Under the pieces are notes generated by a model that saw only the letters and a program-made list of their open reading frames with translations, did no database searches and was not told where the DNA came from. DNA of 64,000 nucleotides, from positions 1,984,001-2,048,000 of the forward strand of contig CP075369.1 of the NCBI GenBank assembly GCA_019454205.1, read 5' to 3'. The DNA comes from Xanthobacteraceae bacterium (GTDB lineage Bacteria; Pseudomonadota; Alphaproteobacteria; Rhizobiales; Xanthobacteraceae). This document shows, in pieces, positions 18,101 to 26,338 of the stretch. Position 1 is the first letter of the stretch, and each line of letters begins with the position of its first letter. Made by a program: the position numbers and the translations under genes.

Positions 18101-18295
18101 CGCAACGACAGTCTGCGCCACCACCTCGGCATTTGCGCCCGGATACTGGCCGGACACGTTGATGACCGGCGGCGCGATCTCAGGATACTGCGCGACCGGA
18201 AGACGCGTGAACGCCACCGCGCCGAGGATCACGATGATGATCGAAACGACCGACGCGAAGATCGGCCGGTTGATGAAGAAATGCGGAATGTTCAC
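15140..18295 (-). CDS. RND efflux pump inner-membrane transporter (HAE1 family)
   Basis: A 1051-residue AcrB/MexB-like resistance-nodulation-division transporter with twelve membrane helices and two large periplasmic loops. Sequence landmarks are FINRPIFASVV at the N-terminus, GIVVDDAIVVVENVERN in helix 4 with the proton-relay aspartates, FIPQQDRGY at the start of the second half, and SKNAILIVEFA in helix 10. It drives proton-coupled export of hydrophobic compounds with the adaptor encoded 15 bases upstream. The pair lacks an outer-membrane channel gene, so it presumably uses a TolC-like protein encoded elsewhere. No adjacent TetR or LysR regulator is present. Confidence 0.96.
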   Translation of the reverse strand: MNIPHFFINRPIFASVVSIIIVILGAVAFTRLPVAQYPEIAPPVINVSGQYPGANAEVVAQTVVAPIEEQINGVEGMLYMSSNATADGRFTISVTFDIGVNLDQAQVQVQNRVAIASPRLPGDVRNIGVTVTKSSPDLMLIVHLYSPDRSRDSLFISNYANLEIKDVLTRVDGVGSITIFGQRDYSMRVWLDPGRLQTLGLTANDVVAALQRQNVQVASGVLNQPPVQSNRAFQIAVTTQGRLANPDEFANIVVKTTTNANVLLKDVARIELAAQDYGSNSYLNEYEAVALAIFQRPGSNALQTANAIRKTMQELGQRLPAGVTYDIIYDPTQFISESVSAVVQTIIEAVVLVVLVVILFLQTWRAAVIPILAIPISLIGTFFLMTMFGFTINNLTLFGLVLAIGIVVDDAIVVVENVERNIEAGMPPKEAAFKSMDEVGAALVAIALVLTAVFVPAAFITGISGQFYRQFALTIISATFISLLVSLTLSPAMCALLLKPHSKEEPKGLAIPIRKFFGGFNRAFDWFASRYNAFVSRSLRMIAVMLIVYVGVIVFGMFQFIRTPQGFIPQQDRGYLIVAVQLPAGAALSRTDEVMKRVTAIARSIPGINAVNIVGFSGATFTVAPNAGAVFVVLEPFAKRGGDPNKSAASIQAQLFQKLSSIQEGLVLVIQPPPVQGIGNAGGFRMMIQDRTGQGPAALQGVVYAMMGRAAQTAGVSQVFSLFENQTPQLYLDIDRQKAQLLGINITDVFSALQIYIGSAYVNDFNLFGRTFRVMAQAEAQDRLDPDDVLKIRVRNAQGQTVPLGSFTTVTNKSGPYRIPRYNLYPAAELDGAAAPGYSQGQAIEIMQKLAAETLPPGYSYEWTTLAFQQLRAGNTAIFAFLLAVVFVFLVLAAQFESLRLPLAVILIVPMCVIAAIVGVVLRGQDNNILTQVGFIVLIALASKNAILIVEFAKQIEDEGKDVWHAAVEAARLRLRPIVMTSLAFILGVLPLVTASGAGAELRQALGTAVFFGMIGVTIFGLIFTPIFYVVARRIGARKAEPPAKTAPAKR

Positions 18296-18309
18296 GGCGA
18301 ACGCCTCGC

Positions 18310-19485
18310 TTACTTCTTCTCGCCGGCGGGAAGCGCAGGTTGCTCGCCTTCCTTCTGCGGCGTGACCTTCGTACCCGCACGCGCGCGCATCAGCCCGTTC
18401 ACGATAACCAGATCGCTTTGTTCCAGGCCGGAGCGGATGACGCGCAGTGGTCCATGCAATACGCCGATCTCGACGTACTTCTGCTTGACCGTCCCGTCAG
18501 GATCAACGGTGAAAACGAACTTGCGAACCTGCTCCGTGCCGATTGCACTGTCGGGCACCAGCAGCGTTTCATATTTCGGCGAACCGGGGACGCGGATACG
18601 CGCAAACATACCCGGCGTGAACAGACTGTTCGTATTCGCGAACTGCGCACGGCCGCGGATCGTGCCCGACGTGCTGTCGATGGCGTTGTCGAGAAAGTCC
18701 ACCTGGCCCTGATGCTTGAATTCCTTTTCGTCGAGCAGGCGCAGCTCCACCGCGATCTTGTTGTTGTACGCGCTGGTGCCTGCGGCAGCAGCAATGCGCT
18801 GGTAGCGCAGGTACGACGCTTCATCGAACGTGAATTCGAAACGGATCGGGTCGATGGAAACGATGGTCGCGAGTAGCGTGGTGCCGCCGGTCGTGCCCCC
18901 ACTGACCAGGTTGCCCGGCGAAACGCGGCGATCACCGATGCGGCCCGATACCGGCGAGCGCAGTTCGGTGAACTCGAGATTAAGCTCGGCGGTCTTCACA
19001 GCCGCTTCGGCCGCCTGCAACGCGGCATCGGCTGCGCGCTTGGCGGAGAGCCGCTGATCGTAGAGCGCCTCGGCAATGGTCTTCTGCTGGATCAGCGTCT
19101 CGGCACGCGCAAGATCGGCATTCGCGAGATCCGACTGCGACTTGGCACGGGCGAAATCGGCGCGCGCTTGCGCCAGCGCCGCCTGGAACGGACGCGGGTC
19201 GATGGTGAACAGGAGATCTCCGGCCTTTACGATCTGGCCGTCGGTGAAATGAATCTTGTCGAGATAGCCGGAAACCCGCGCGCGGATTTCCACCGACTCG
19301 ATGGCGACGAAGCGCCCGACATACTCGTCACGGTCAATCACCTCCTGTTTCACAGGATTTGCGACCGTAACCGCCGGCGGCGGCGGCGCGGGCGGCTGGC
19401 TGGAGCCGCAACCGGAGAGCAGAAGGGCGAGAGACGCCAAAGAAAAAGAAAATGCGGCACCGAGGGCCGCGCGGGGACGGATCAT
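18310..19485 (-). CDS. RND efflux periplasmic adaptor subunit (membrane fusion lipoprotein)
   Basis: A 391-residue HlyD/AcrA-type adaptor. The N-terminus has a lipobox (ALLLSGC), so the mature protein is probably anchored by lipid at that cysteine. After a proline-rich linker come the first lipoyl half (about residues 62-100, VSGYLDKIHFTDGQIVKAGDLLF), an alpha-hairpin rich in alanine (about 105-160), the second lipoyl half (LRSPVSGRIGDRRVSPGNLV), a beta-barrel and the membrane-proximal domain. It links the RND transporter encoded directly downstream to an outer-membrane channel. Confidence 0.95.
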   Translation of the reverse strand: MIRPRAALGAAFSFSLASLALLLSGCGSSQPPAPPPPAVTVANPVKQEVIDRDEYVGRFVAIESVEIRARVSGYLDKIHFTDGQIVKAGDLLFTIDPRPFQAALAQARADFARAKSQSDLANADLARAETLIQQKTIAEALYDQRLSAKRAADAALQAAEAAVKTAELNLEFTELRSPVSGRIGDRRVSPGNLVSGGTTGGTTLLATIVSIDPIRFEFTFDEASYLRYQRIAAAAGTSAYNNKIAVELRLLDEKEFKHQGQVDFLDNAIDSTSGTIRGRAQFANTNSLFTPGMFARIRVPGSPKYETLLVPDSAIGTEQVRKFVFTVDPDGTVKQKYVEIGVLHGPLRVIRSGLEQSDLVIVNGLMRARAGTKVTPQKEGEQPALPAGEKK

Positions 19486-19567
19486 GGATTAACTCGGGCA
19501 ATGTGGATCGGGGCCGTACATACACCCCCGGGACCGGTTAGTCACATGCGCCGGGTGCATGGCAAAG

Positions 19568-21118
19568 TCAGTGACCAGCGCTATCCCCAGCGCCGCGCAG
19601 GAGGCTGCGCAGCCATTTCCGGCCGAGCAGCGCGAAAATCAGCGCCAGATAGGCGATCCCGCCGATACCAATCAGAATTAGCAAGAGTTTCTCGTCGCGC
19701 AGCGTCGTACCTGCGTGAAAGTACTGTACGAGCCAGCGGTGTGAGAAATAAAGCACTGCCCCAAGCACGATTCCCGCAACTGTCAGGAGCGCGGCATTCT
19801 TCAGAATGTCATCTCCCGGCTTCGCAAAGCCGTGACGCCGCGCGGCCCAAATGAGGAGCAGAAGGTTCAGCCACGCACCCGCTGCGGTTGCGAACGCAAG
19901 ACCGACCTGCGCCAGCGGACCCATCAGCATGACTTTCAGCGCGATGTTGAGTGCGACCGCCAGCAGCGCGATCTTCACCGGCGTCGCGGTATCGCCCCGC
20001 GCATGGAACGGTGCGACGAAACTGCGCATCAATACGAACGGAACGAGTCCGGTTGCATAAGCCGCAAGCGTTTGTCCCGCCGCAGCCGCATCCGATGCCG
20101 TGAAGGCGCCACGCGCGAACAACGCACGCATGATGAGTTCGGGGATAATCAGCGAAGCTACGGCGCACGGCACCGCGAGCAGCAGCGCGAACTCGATGGC
20201 CTTGCCTTGCGAAGCGGCAGCGCCCTGCTCGTCGCCCGCCGCAAGACGCCGCGCCATTTCCGGCAACAGCACCGTGCCGACAGCGATCCCGACTACACCG
20301 ATGGGAAGCTGGTGAATCCGGTCCGCGTAATAGAGCGCGGAAAGCGCGCCGGTCGGGAGAAAAGTCGCGATGATGGTGTCGGCGAACAATGCCAGTTGCA
20401 CGCCGCCAGCACCGATGATCGCGGGGCCGAGCGCTTTCAGAAACTTCTTCGTGTTCTCGTCGAGCCTCGGCCGCTTAAAGCGAAGTCCGAACCCGTTGCG
20501 CTCGGCGTCGCCCGCGACCAGCAATACCTGCAACACGCCCGCGATCAGTACGCCCCATGCCGCGGCGTGGCCTGCGGTCGGAAACAGCGCGACGAGCAGC
20601 AACATCTGCACCATTGCGACGTTGAGCAGAATTGGCGCGGCGGCAGCGGACGCAAAACGGTTGTTCGCGTTCAGCGTGCCCGCGATCAGGCTCTCCAGCG
20701 AAATCAGCGCGAGATAGGGAAACGTGATCCGCGTCAGCGCAACCGCGAGATCGAAACGCGACGGATCGTTCGCAAGGCCCGGCGCAAGCAGCTTCACGAC
20801 CTGCGGCGTGTAGAACAGCGCAATCGCCAGCAACACGACCTGCAAGAGAAACATCGCGCTCGCGAGACGATCGGCGAAGCTGCGCGCGGCGTCCTTGCCT
20901 TCCTTCTCGAGCGTCTGCGCATAACGCGGCACGAAGGCCGCCGCGAACGCGCCTTCCGCGAAGATCGCGCGAAAATGGTTCGGCAGGCGGAAAGCGACGA
21001 AGAAGGCGTCGGCAATCGGCCCCGCACCGAGGATCGCGGCCATGAAGATGTCGCGCACGAAGCCGGTGACGCGCGAAAGCAGCGTGAAACCGCCGACCGT
21101 GAAGAAGCGCCGGATCAT
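19568..21118 (-). CDS. murJ: Lipid II flippase MurJ
   Basis: A 516-residue integral membrane protein of the MurJ/MviN family with about fourteen hydrophobic helices. It flips lipid-linked peptidoglycan precursors to the periplasmic face. Family sequences are clear: SRVTGFVRDIFMAAILGAG at the N-terminus, DAFFVAFRLPNHFRAIFAEGAF, and LYYADRIHQLPIGVVGIAVGTVLLP with its cavity arginine. Length is normal. It ends the block of envelope genes on this strand, 19 bases downstream of the DegT-type aminotransferase gene. Confidence 0.96.
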   Translation of the reverse strand: MIRRFFTVGGFTLLSRVTGFVRDIFMAAILGAGPIADAFFVAFRLPNHFRAIFAEGAFAAAFVPRYAQTLEKEGKDAARSFADRLASAMFLLQVVLLAIALFYTPQVVKLLAPGLANDPSRFDLAVALTRITFPYLALISLESLIAGTLNANNRFASAAAAPILLNVAMVQMLLLVALFPTAGHAAAWGVLIAGVLQVLLVAGDAERNGFGLRFKRPRLDENTKKFLKALGPAIIGAGGVQLALFADTIIATFLPTGALSALYYADRIHQLPIGVVGIAVGTVLLPEMARRLAAGDEQGAAASQGKAIEFALLLAVPCAVASLIIPELIMRALFARGAFTASDAAAAGQTLAAYATGLVPFVLMRSFVAPFHARGDTATPVKIALLAVALNIALKVMLMGPLAQVGLAFATAAGAWLNLLLLIWAARRHGFAKPGDDILKNAALLTVAGIVLGAVLYFSHRWLVQYFHAGTTLRDEKLLLILIGIGGIAYLALIFALLGRKWLRSLLRGAGDSAGH

Positions 21119-21137
21119 GCCGCGCGCCTCGGGCTGT

Positions 21138-22283
21138 TCAGGAAAGCGACTCGCGCACCGCGGCGATCACGCGATCCTGCGTCGCCTCGTCCAGATACGG
21201 ATGCATCGGCAGCGCGATCACGTCCGCGGAAATCCTGTCGGTCACGGGCAAGCCGTTCCCGGCAGCCGGGAAATCCCGGTACGCGGTCTGCCGGTGTACC
21301 GGCTTCGGATAGTAGATCGCGGTCGGCACGCCGCGTTTCTGCAACGCGGGTCCCAGCGCATCGCGGTTCGCGACTCGGATCGTGTACTGCGCCCATACCG
21401 AACCATAGCCTGCCGGCACTTCCGGAACGATAGCTACGTCCTTCAGGCCGGCCGCATAACGCGCGGCGACGCGGTTGCGGGCCTCGATTTCGTCGGGGAA
21501 AATCCTGAGCTTTTCCAGCAGCACTGCGGCCTGGATGGTGTCGAGGCGACCGGTGATGCCGATGCGGATGTTGTCGTATTTGTCGGTGCCCTGCCCGTGT
21601 ACGCGCACCGAACGCAGCACATCCGCAAGCTGGTCGTCGTCGGTGAAGATCGCGCCGCCATCGCCGTAGCAGCCGAGCGGCTTGGCCGGGAAGAAGCTGG
21701 TGGTGGTCGCGAGCGCCTGCGTGCCGACGCGCTTGCCCTTGTAGGTCGCGCCGAACGACTGCGCGGCGTCCGAGATCACGAACAGCCCTTCGCGCTTCGC
21801 AATCGCCGCCACCGCGTCGAGATCGGCCGGCTGGCCGAACAGATCGACCGGAATGATCGCTTTCGCGTTCAGCTTGCCGCGCTTCGTTTCCTTGATCGCC
21901 TGTTCAAGGCTGGCGAGGTCGATGTTGAAGGTCTTTTCGTCCACGTCGACGAAAACCGGCGTCGCGCCGACGATCACGACCGACTCCGCCGTCGCGCAGA
22001 ACGTGAACGACGGACAGAACACCGCGTCACCCGGACCGACACCCTTCGCCATCAGCACCATGACCAGCGCATCGGTGCCGCTCGCGCAGGAGATCGTGTG
22101 CTTCGCGCCGCAGAACTTCGAAAGCTCCGCTTCCAGCTCGCGCACTTCCGGACCCATCACGAACTGACAATGGGTCAGCACCTTCGCGACTGCATCGTCG
22201 ATCGCCGTGCCGAGACGGCGGCGCTGCGCGCCGATGTCGATGAACGGAATGGGAGTCGCGTCGGGACGCATCGGCTGATTCAC
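21138..22283 (-). CDS. DegT/DnrJ/EryC1/StrS sugar-nucleotide aminotransferase (GnnB/WbpE-like)
   Basis: A 381-residue PLP aminotransferase of fold type I. The PLP lysine is in TSFFPAKPLGCYGDGGAIF, the cofactor aspartate in ISDAAQSFG, and CASGTDALVM is the phosphate-binding turn. The sequence resembles WbpE and GnnB, which add an amino group at C3 of UDP-GlcNAc-derived keto sugars using glutamate. The neighbour 20 bases upstream is the matching Gfo/Idh dehydrogenase. In Alphaproteobacteria with 2,3-diaminoglucose lipid A, the GnnA/GnnB pair makes UDP-GlcNAc3N; that is the best-supported hypothesis here. A WbpB/WbpE-type O-antigen sugar pathway is the alternative. Confidence 0.88.
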   Translation of the reverse strand: MNQPMRPDATPIPFIDIGAQRRRLGTAIDDAVAKVLTHCQFVMGPEVRELEAELSKFCGAKHTISCASGTDALVMVLMAKGVGPGDAVFCPSFTFCATAESVVIVGATPVFVDVDEKTFNIDLASLEQAIKETKRGKLNAKAIIPVDLFGQPADLDAVAAIAKREGLFVISDAAQSFGATYKGKRVGTQALATTTSFFPAKPLGCYGDGGAIFTDDDQLADVLRSVRVHGQGTDKYDNIRIGITGRLDTIQAAVLLEKLRIFPDEIEARNRVAARYAAGLKDVAIVPEVPAGYGSVWAQYTIRVANRDALGPALQKRGVPTAIYYPKPVHRQTAYRDFPAAGNGLPVTDRISADVIALPMHPYLDEATQDRVIAAVRESLS

Positions 22284-22303
22284 GGGAGAAACTCTTTTTC
22301 TTC

Positions 22304-23299
22304 TTAACCGGCGACCTTGCGCGGGCCGCCGCGGCGAAACGCCGGATGCGGACCGGCGAGACAGCGCGTTGCGATCTCAAGGCTGGCGACACCCTCTTCG
22401 CCGGTGACGGCGGGCGTCTTCGCGGAACGCACGGCATCGCAGAACGCGGTGAGTTCGGCGCGCAGCGGTTCGGTGTGGCCGACCGAAAGATGGCGCATGC
22501 CGTAGCTGCCATCCTTCTGGAAGCCGAAACATTCGGTGACCGTGCGCGTCAGCAGGTCGCCCATGATGTATTTGTCGCGGGTCGCGACCTGCACGGTGCG
22601 CGCCTTGAACGGCGTCAGCCAGTTCGTGTTGATGTGCGCAAGCACGCCGTTGGCGGTGCGGAATTGCAGGAGCGCGATGTCTTCGCGCTCGGCGATCACG
22701 GAAGAAATCTGCGGCTGCACTTCCGCGATTTCGGATTCGGTGAACCAGCGGATCAGGTCGATGTCATGCACCGCGAGGTCGATCACCACGCCGACATCCG
22801 ACATACGCGGCGGGAACGGGCCGACGCGAGTGATGCCGATGGAGAGAATTTCCTCGCCCGCGAGCGCCTGCTTGATCGCCTGCACCGCCGGGTTGAAGCG
22901 CTCGACATGGCCGACCATCAGCGTCACGCCGTTGCGCGCCGCGGCCGCGACCATCTCGCGTCCCTGCTCGACCGTGGTCGCGATTGGCTTCTCGACGAGG
23001 ATGTGGACACCCGCTTCGATCAGGTCGAGCGCGACCTGATGATGAAGATGCGTAGGCGCGGCGACGATGACGGCTTCCACCTTGCGGTCGATCAGGTCGC
23101 GGTGGCTGGCGAGCGCTTCCGCTCCCTCCACCTGACCCGCCGCCTGCGCGGCGCGGCCAGCATCCGGATCGGCAACGCCGGCCAGTTCGACATTCGGCAG
23201 CTCGGCAAGAACGCGCGCGTGATTGCGCCCCATGACGCCGGCGCCCACGACGCCGACCCGCAACACCCGCTCGGATTGTCCGCTTTTTTCTTTTGCCAC
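22304..23299 (-). CDS. Gfo/Idh/MocA-family sugar-nucleotide dehydrogenase (GnnA/WbpB-like)
   Basis: A 331-residue NAD-dependent dehydrogenase. It has an N-terminal Rossmann fold (VGVVGAGVMGRNHARVL), EKPIATTVEQG as the catalytic EKP motif, and a C-terminal alpha/beta domain with VGHVERFNPAV and DLAVHDIDLIRWF. It would oxidise C3 of a UDP-GlcNAc-type sugar for the aminotransferase encoded next. The start is uncertain: a GTG at 23299 places 16 residues before the Rossmann strand, while another GTG at 23380 has an AGGA site but adds a basic, atypical stretch. A CCGGTC/GACCGG hairpin (23315-23330) precedes the nearer GTG. Confidence 0.85.
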   Translation of the reverse strand: MAKEKSGQSERVLRVGVVGAGVMGRNHARVLAELPNVELAGVADPDAGRAAQAAGQVEGAEALASHRDLIDRKVEAVIVAAPTHLHHQVALDLIEAGVHILVEKPIATTVEQGREMVAAAARNGVTLMVGHVERFNPAVQAIKQALAGEEILSIGITRVGPFPPRMSDVGVVIDLAVHDIDLIRWFTESEIAEVQPQISSVIAEREDIALLQFRTANGVLAHINTNWLTPFKARTVQVATRDKYIMGDLLTRTVTECFGFQKDGSYGMRHLSVGHTEPLRAELTAFCDAVRSAKTPAVTGEEGVASLEIATRCLAGPHPAFRRGGPRKVAG

Positions 23300-23411
23300 G
23301 GTGACTGCCCCCACCCGGTCCCCTGACCGGTATGGCTGCTTACCCCTCTCGCGGACCCGGCGGGAGGCCTGAAGCCTCACAAATCGTGTCCTAGGGTTAC
23401 AGGGAGCGGCT

Positions 23412-24167
23412 TTACTCCGCGGCGGTGTGCCGCGCCTTCGCGGAAGGCAGGTCGAGGCCTGCAGCCAGCGTATCGTTCCGGAACGCCTTCACGCCGTCGA
23501 GCGCCAGTTCCGCCGGGCTGCGGGTGCCGAGTGCGGAGAGCTTTTTCAGAATATCGGCGGGGGCGGTGATGATGTGCGCGCCCATCTCGTCGGCCTCGAT
23601 CACGTTCCACACTTCGCGGGTCGAGGCCCAAATCACTTCCACGTTCTTCGCTTCGTTGGCGAGCTTCACCGCGAGCTTCACCGCGGGTTGATAGTCGAGG
23701 CCGAAATCCGCGAGACGGCCCGCGAACACGGACGTGCAACCCGGCGCGCCGCCCGCGAGCGCTGCGGTCGCCTTCTCCACCTGCTCCTCGGTGAACAGCA
23801 CCGTGACATTGATCTTCACGCCGTCCTGCGAGAGCGTGCGGATCGCGTCATAGAGCGTCTCGCCCTTCGTGTTGATGACGGGCAGCTTCACGTAGACATT
23901 CTTGCCCCAGGTGGTGATGAGACGCGCTTCCGCGATCATCGCGGGGATGTCGTCGGAAATCACCTCGAACGAAATGTGCCGGTCGGGCACGGCGGCCACC
24001 AGTTCGCGCGCATAGGCTTCGTAATCGGTGACGCCGGCCTTCTTCAGCAGCGACGGATTCGTGGTGAACCCGGCGATATGCTTCTGCTTCGCCATCTCGA
24101 CGATCTGCGCCTTGTCAGCGCCGTCGGTGAACAGCTTGATTTTGAGCGAAGCGAGCGAACGGGACAT
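23412..24167 (-). CDS. Transaldolase / fructose-6-phosphate aldolase family protein
   Basis: A 251-residue TIM-barrel aldolase. The Schiff-base lysine is K94 in VYVKLPV, the N-terminal aspartate is in LFTDGAD, and IAGFTTNPSLLKK is the family signature. NVTVLFTEEQV and VIWASTREVWN are further family features. Size is between FSA/TalC (about 220) and classical transaldolase (over 300). The reaction is probably sugar-phosphate transaldolation or aldol cleavage in pentose phosphate metabolism. It precedes the GnnA-like gene by 112 bases on the same strand and is divergent from the LPS glycosyltransferase gene. Confidence 0.87.
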   Translation of the reverse strand: MSRSLASLKIKLFTDGADKAQIVEMAKQKHIAGFTTNPSLLKKAGVTDYEAYARELVAAVPDRHISFEVISDDIPAMIAEARLITTWGKNVYVKLPVINTKGETLYDAIRTLSQDGVKINVTVLFTEEQVEKATAALAGGAPGCTSVFAGRLADFGLDYQPAVKLAVKLANEAKNVEVIWASTREVWNVIEADEMGAHIITAPADILKKLSALGTRSPAELALDGVKAFRNDTLAAGLDLPSAKARHTAAE

Positions 24168-24299
24168 ATTGAATCCTCGGCGGGTTTCCTGAGCGGCCTC
24201 CGGGCCGGTTCCTTGGGGTAGCGGGGCGAACTTCCTTGCGCAGCGGCGCCCGATAAGGCTATTCGGGCCGCCTCGCCCGTCTATTTACCCGCCCGGACC

Positions 24300-25376
24300 A
24301 TGCTTTCCAACGACGATCTGCACGCCCTCGAGGTCCTGCACCCGAACCTGCACAAACGCTATTCGGGCGTGACCACGACAATTCTGGCCGTCGCGCCACA
24401 GATGGCGAAACTGGCAAAGACCGCCCTCGTCGGCCGCTGGACCGCGCCGGGCGTTCCAAACATCTCCGTGCGCGATGTCTCGAAGCTGGGGAAAAGCATT
24501 CCGCCGACGCGCCCCTTCCGCATCTGGCACGCGCGCCGCAACAACGAGATGATTACCGGCCTGATGCTGCGCGCTATCTTCGGCCTCAAGTTCGGAATGG
24601 TATTCACGTCCGCTGCGCAGCGCCGCCACAAGAAATTATCGCGCTGGCTGATGAGCAAGATGGACGCAATCATCTGCCCTTCGCCCGACGCCGCTTCCTT
24701 TCTCGACTTCCCGGCCGAGATTGTTTTCCACGGCGTGGATGCCGAACGCTATCGTCCCGCGAAGGACCGCGACGCCGAATGGGCGGCGACCGGCCTCCCC
24801 GGCAAATACGGCATCGGCGTCTTCGGCCGCATCCGCAAGCAAAAGGGCACCGACCTTTTCATCGAAGCGATGTGTCGCCTGCTGCCGCGCTATCCGGATT
24901 TCACCGCCGTCGTGATCGGCCTCGCGACGCCGCAGGAGAAAGCCTACGAAAACGAACTCAAGCAAAAGGTGGAAGCAGCAGGCCTGAAGAACCGCGTCGT
25001 GTTTCTCGGCGAATTGCCGGAGAACGATGTGCCGGGCTGGTTCCGCAAACTCACCGTATTCGTCGGCCCGCAACGCAACGAAGGCTTCGGCCTCACCACA
25101 TTGGAAGCGATGGCGAGCGAACTTGCCGTCGTTGCCACCAAGGCCGGCGCTGCACGCCACCTGATCGAGGAAAACGTCACCGGGCATCTGGTCGAGATCG
25201 AGGACGTGGATGCCCTCACCGCCCGCATCGGCGATCTCATGGCCGATCCGGTAAAGGCCGTCGCGTTTGGCAGAGCGGGCCGGCAGCGCGTGGTGGAGCG
25301 CTTCGCCATCGAGCGTGAAGCCGAAGGCATTTTCCGGGTATATGAGCGCGTCTGGAAAACGAAGAAGATGGCCTGA
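24300..25376 (+). CDS. GT4 glycosyltransferase, LpcC-like LPS core mannosyltransferase
   Basis: A 358-residue GT4 enzyme. The N-terminal HPNLHKRYSGVTTTI resembles rhizobial LpcC, the mannosyltransferase that acts on the Kdo region of the LPS inner core. The C-terminal half has VFGRIRKQKGTDLFIEA, VVFLGELPENDVPGWF and RNEGFGLTTLEAMASE, the donor-binding EGFGLT..EAM motif. It is followed without a gap by a WaaC-type heptosyltransferase (TGATG overlap), which supports a core-LPS role. A GDP-mannose synthesis gene (manC) lies 5.5 kb downstream, consistent with a mannose donor, though donor specificity is inferred. Confidence 0.8.
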   Translation: MLSNDDLHALEVLHPNLHKRYSGVTTTILAVAPQMAKLAKTALVGRWTAPGVPNISVRDVSKLGKSIPPTRPFRIWHARRNNEMITGLMLRAIFGLKFGMVFTSAAQRRHKKLSRWLMSKMDAIICPSPDAASFLDFPAEIVFHGVDAERYRPAKDRDAEWAATGLPGKYGIGVFGRIRKQKGTDLFIEAMCRLLPRYPDFTAVVIGLATPQEKAYENELKQKVEAAGLKNRVVFLGELPENDVPGWFRKLTVFVGPQRNEGFGLTTLEAMASELAVVATKAGAARHLIEENVTGHLVEIEDVDALTARIGDLMADPVKAVAFGRAGRQRVVERFAIEREAEGIFRVYERVWKTKKMA

Positions 25377-26338
25377 TGCCCGAAATCCTTTTCATCAAGA
25401 CGTCTTCGCTGGGCGACGTGATTCATCACATGCCCGCCGTCACCGATGCGCGGAAGCATTTCCCGAACGCGAAGATCGCGTGGATGGTGGAAGAAGCCTA
25501 CGTTCCGCTCGCGAAACTGCATCCCGGCGTCAATGACGTGATTCCGGTCGCGGTACGCCGCTGGCGCAAGGCGATATTGAAACCCGCGACCTTCTCGAAG
25601 ACATGGGGCGAAGTCAGCCGCCTCCGCGCGAAGCTGAAGCTGCGCCGCTTCGACAAGATCATCGACACGCAGGGTCTGCTGAAAACCGTGCTGCTCTCGA
25701 AATGGGCGCGCGGCGAACGTCACGGCTACGACAAGGATTCCATCCGCGAGCCGCTCGCGTCGCGCTTCTATCATGTGAAGCACGCGGTCAGCCGCGAACT
25801 GCACGCGGTGGATCGCAACCGCGCGCTCACTGCAGCCGCGCTCGGATATAAAGTGGAAGGAGGCCCCGATTACGGCATCGACCGCAAGCGCATCGCTCCG
25901 GTTTCGGATGCGCCATACGCGCTGCTCTTTCATGCCACCGCGCAGGAAAGAAAAGAGTGGCCGGAAGACCGCTGGATCGAGGTCGGCAAGATGCTGGAAG
26001 CACGCGGCATCACGCCGGTGCTGCCGTGGGGCAATGACCGCGAGAAGGCGCGCAGCGAACGCATAAAGGCTGCACTGAAGAATGCGCGCGTGCCGGATAA
26101 GGCGCCGCTCGGCGAAGTCGCGGGACTGATTGCAGGCGCGACGCTGGTCGCCGGTGTCGATACCGGATTGCTGCATCTCGCCGCCGCGCTGGAAGTACCA
26201 TTGGTCGCGATCTTCGTCGCGACCAAACCCGGTCTTTCCGGCCCGGTCGGACGTGGGCCGCTGAAGGTTCTCGGCACCAGCGGCGAAGTGCCGGAAACGG
26301 CAGCCGTGCTCGATGCGATCGAAAGCCTGCCGCGTTAA
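25376..26338 (+). CDS. waaC: LPS heptosyltransferase I (GT9)
   Basis: A 320-residue GT9 enzyme that transfers the first heptose to Kdo in the LPS inner core at the cytoplasmic face of the inner membrane. Motifs are FIKTSSLGDVIHHMPAV at the N-terminus with the catalytic aspartate (D13 region), LFHATAQERKEWPEDRW, LPWGNDREKARSE, and VAGVDTGLLHLAAAL with the ADP-heptose-binding DTG-HLA. It overlaps the preceding glycosyltransferase by one base. Its TAA shares the palindrome TTAA with the stop codon of the convergent GT9 gene. Confidence 0.92.
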   Translation: MPEILFIKTSSLGDVIHHMPAVTDARKHFPNAKIAWMVEEAYVPLAKLHPGVNDVIPVAVRRWRKAILKPATFSKTWGEVSRLRAKLKLRRFDKIIDTQGLLKTVLLSKWARGERHGYDKDSIREPLASRFYHVKHAVSRELHAVDRNRALTAAALGYKVEGGPDYGIDRKRIAPVSDAPYALLFHATAQERKEWPEDRWIEVGKMLEARGITPVLPWGNDREKARSERIKAALKNARVPDKAPLGEVAGLIAGATLVAGVDTGLLHLAAALEVPLVAIFVATKPGLSGPVGRGPLKVLGTSGEVPETAAVLDAIESLPR

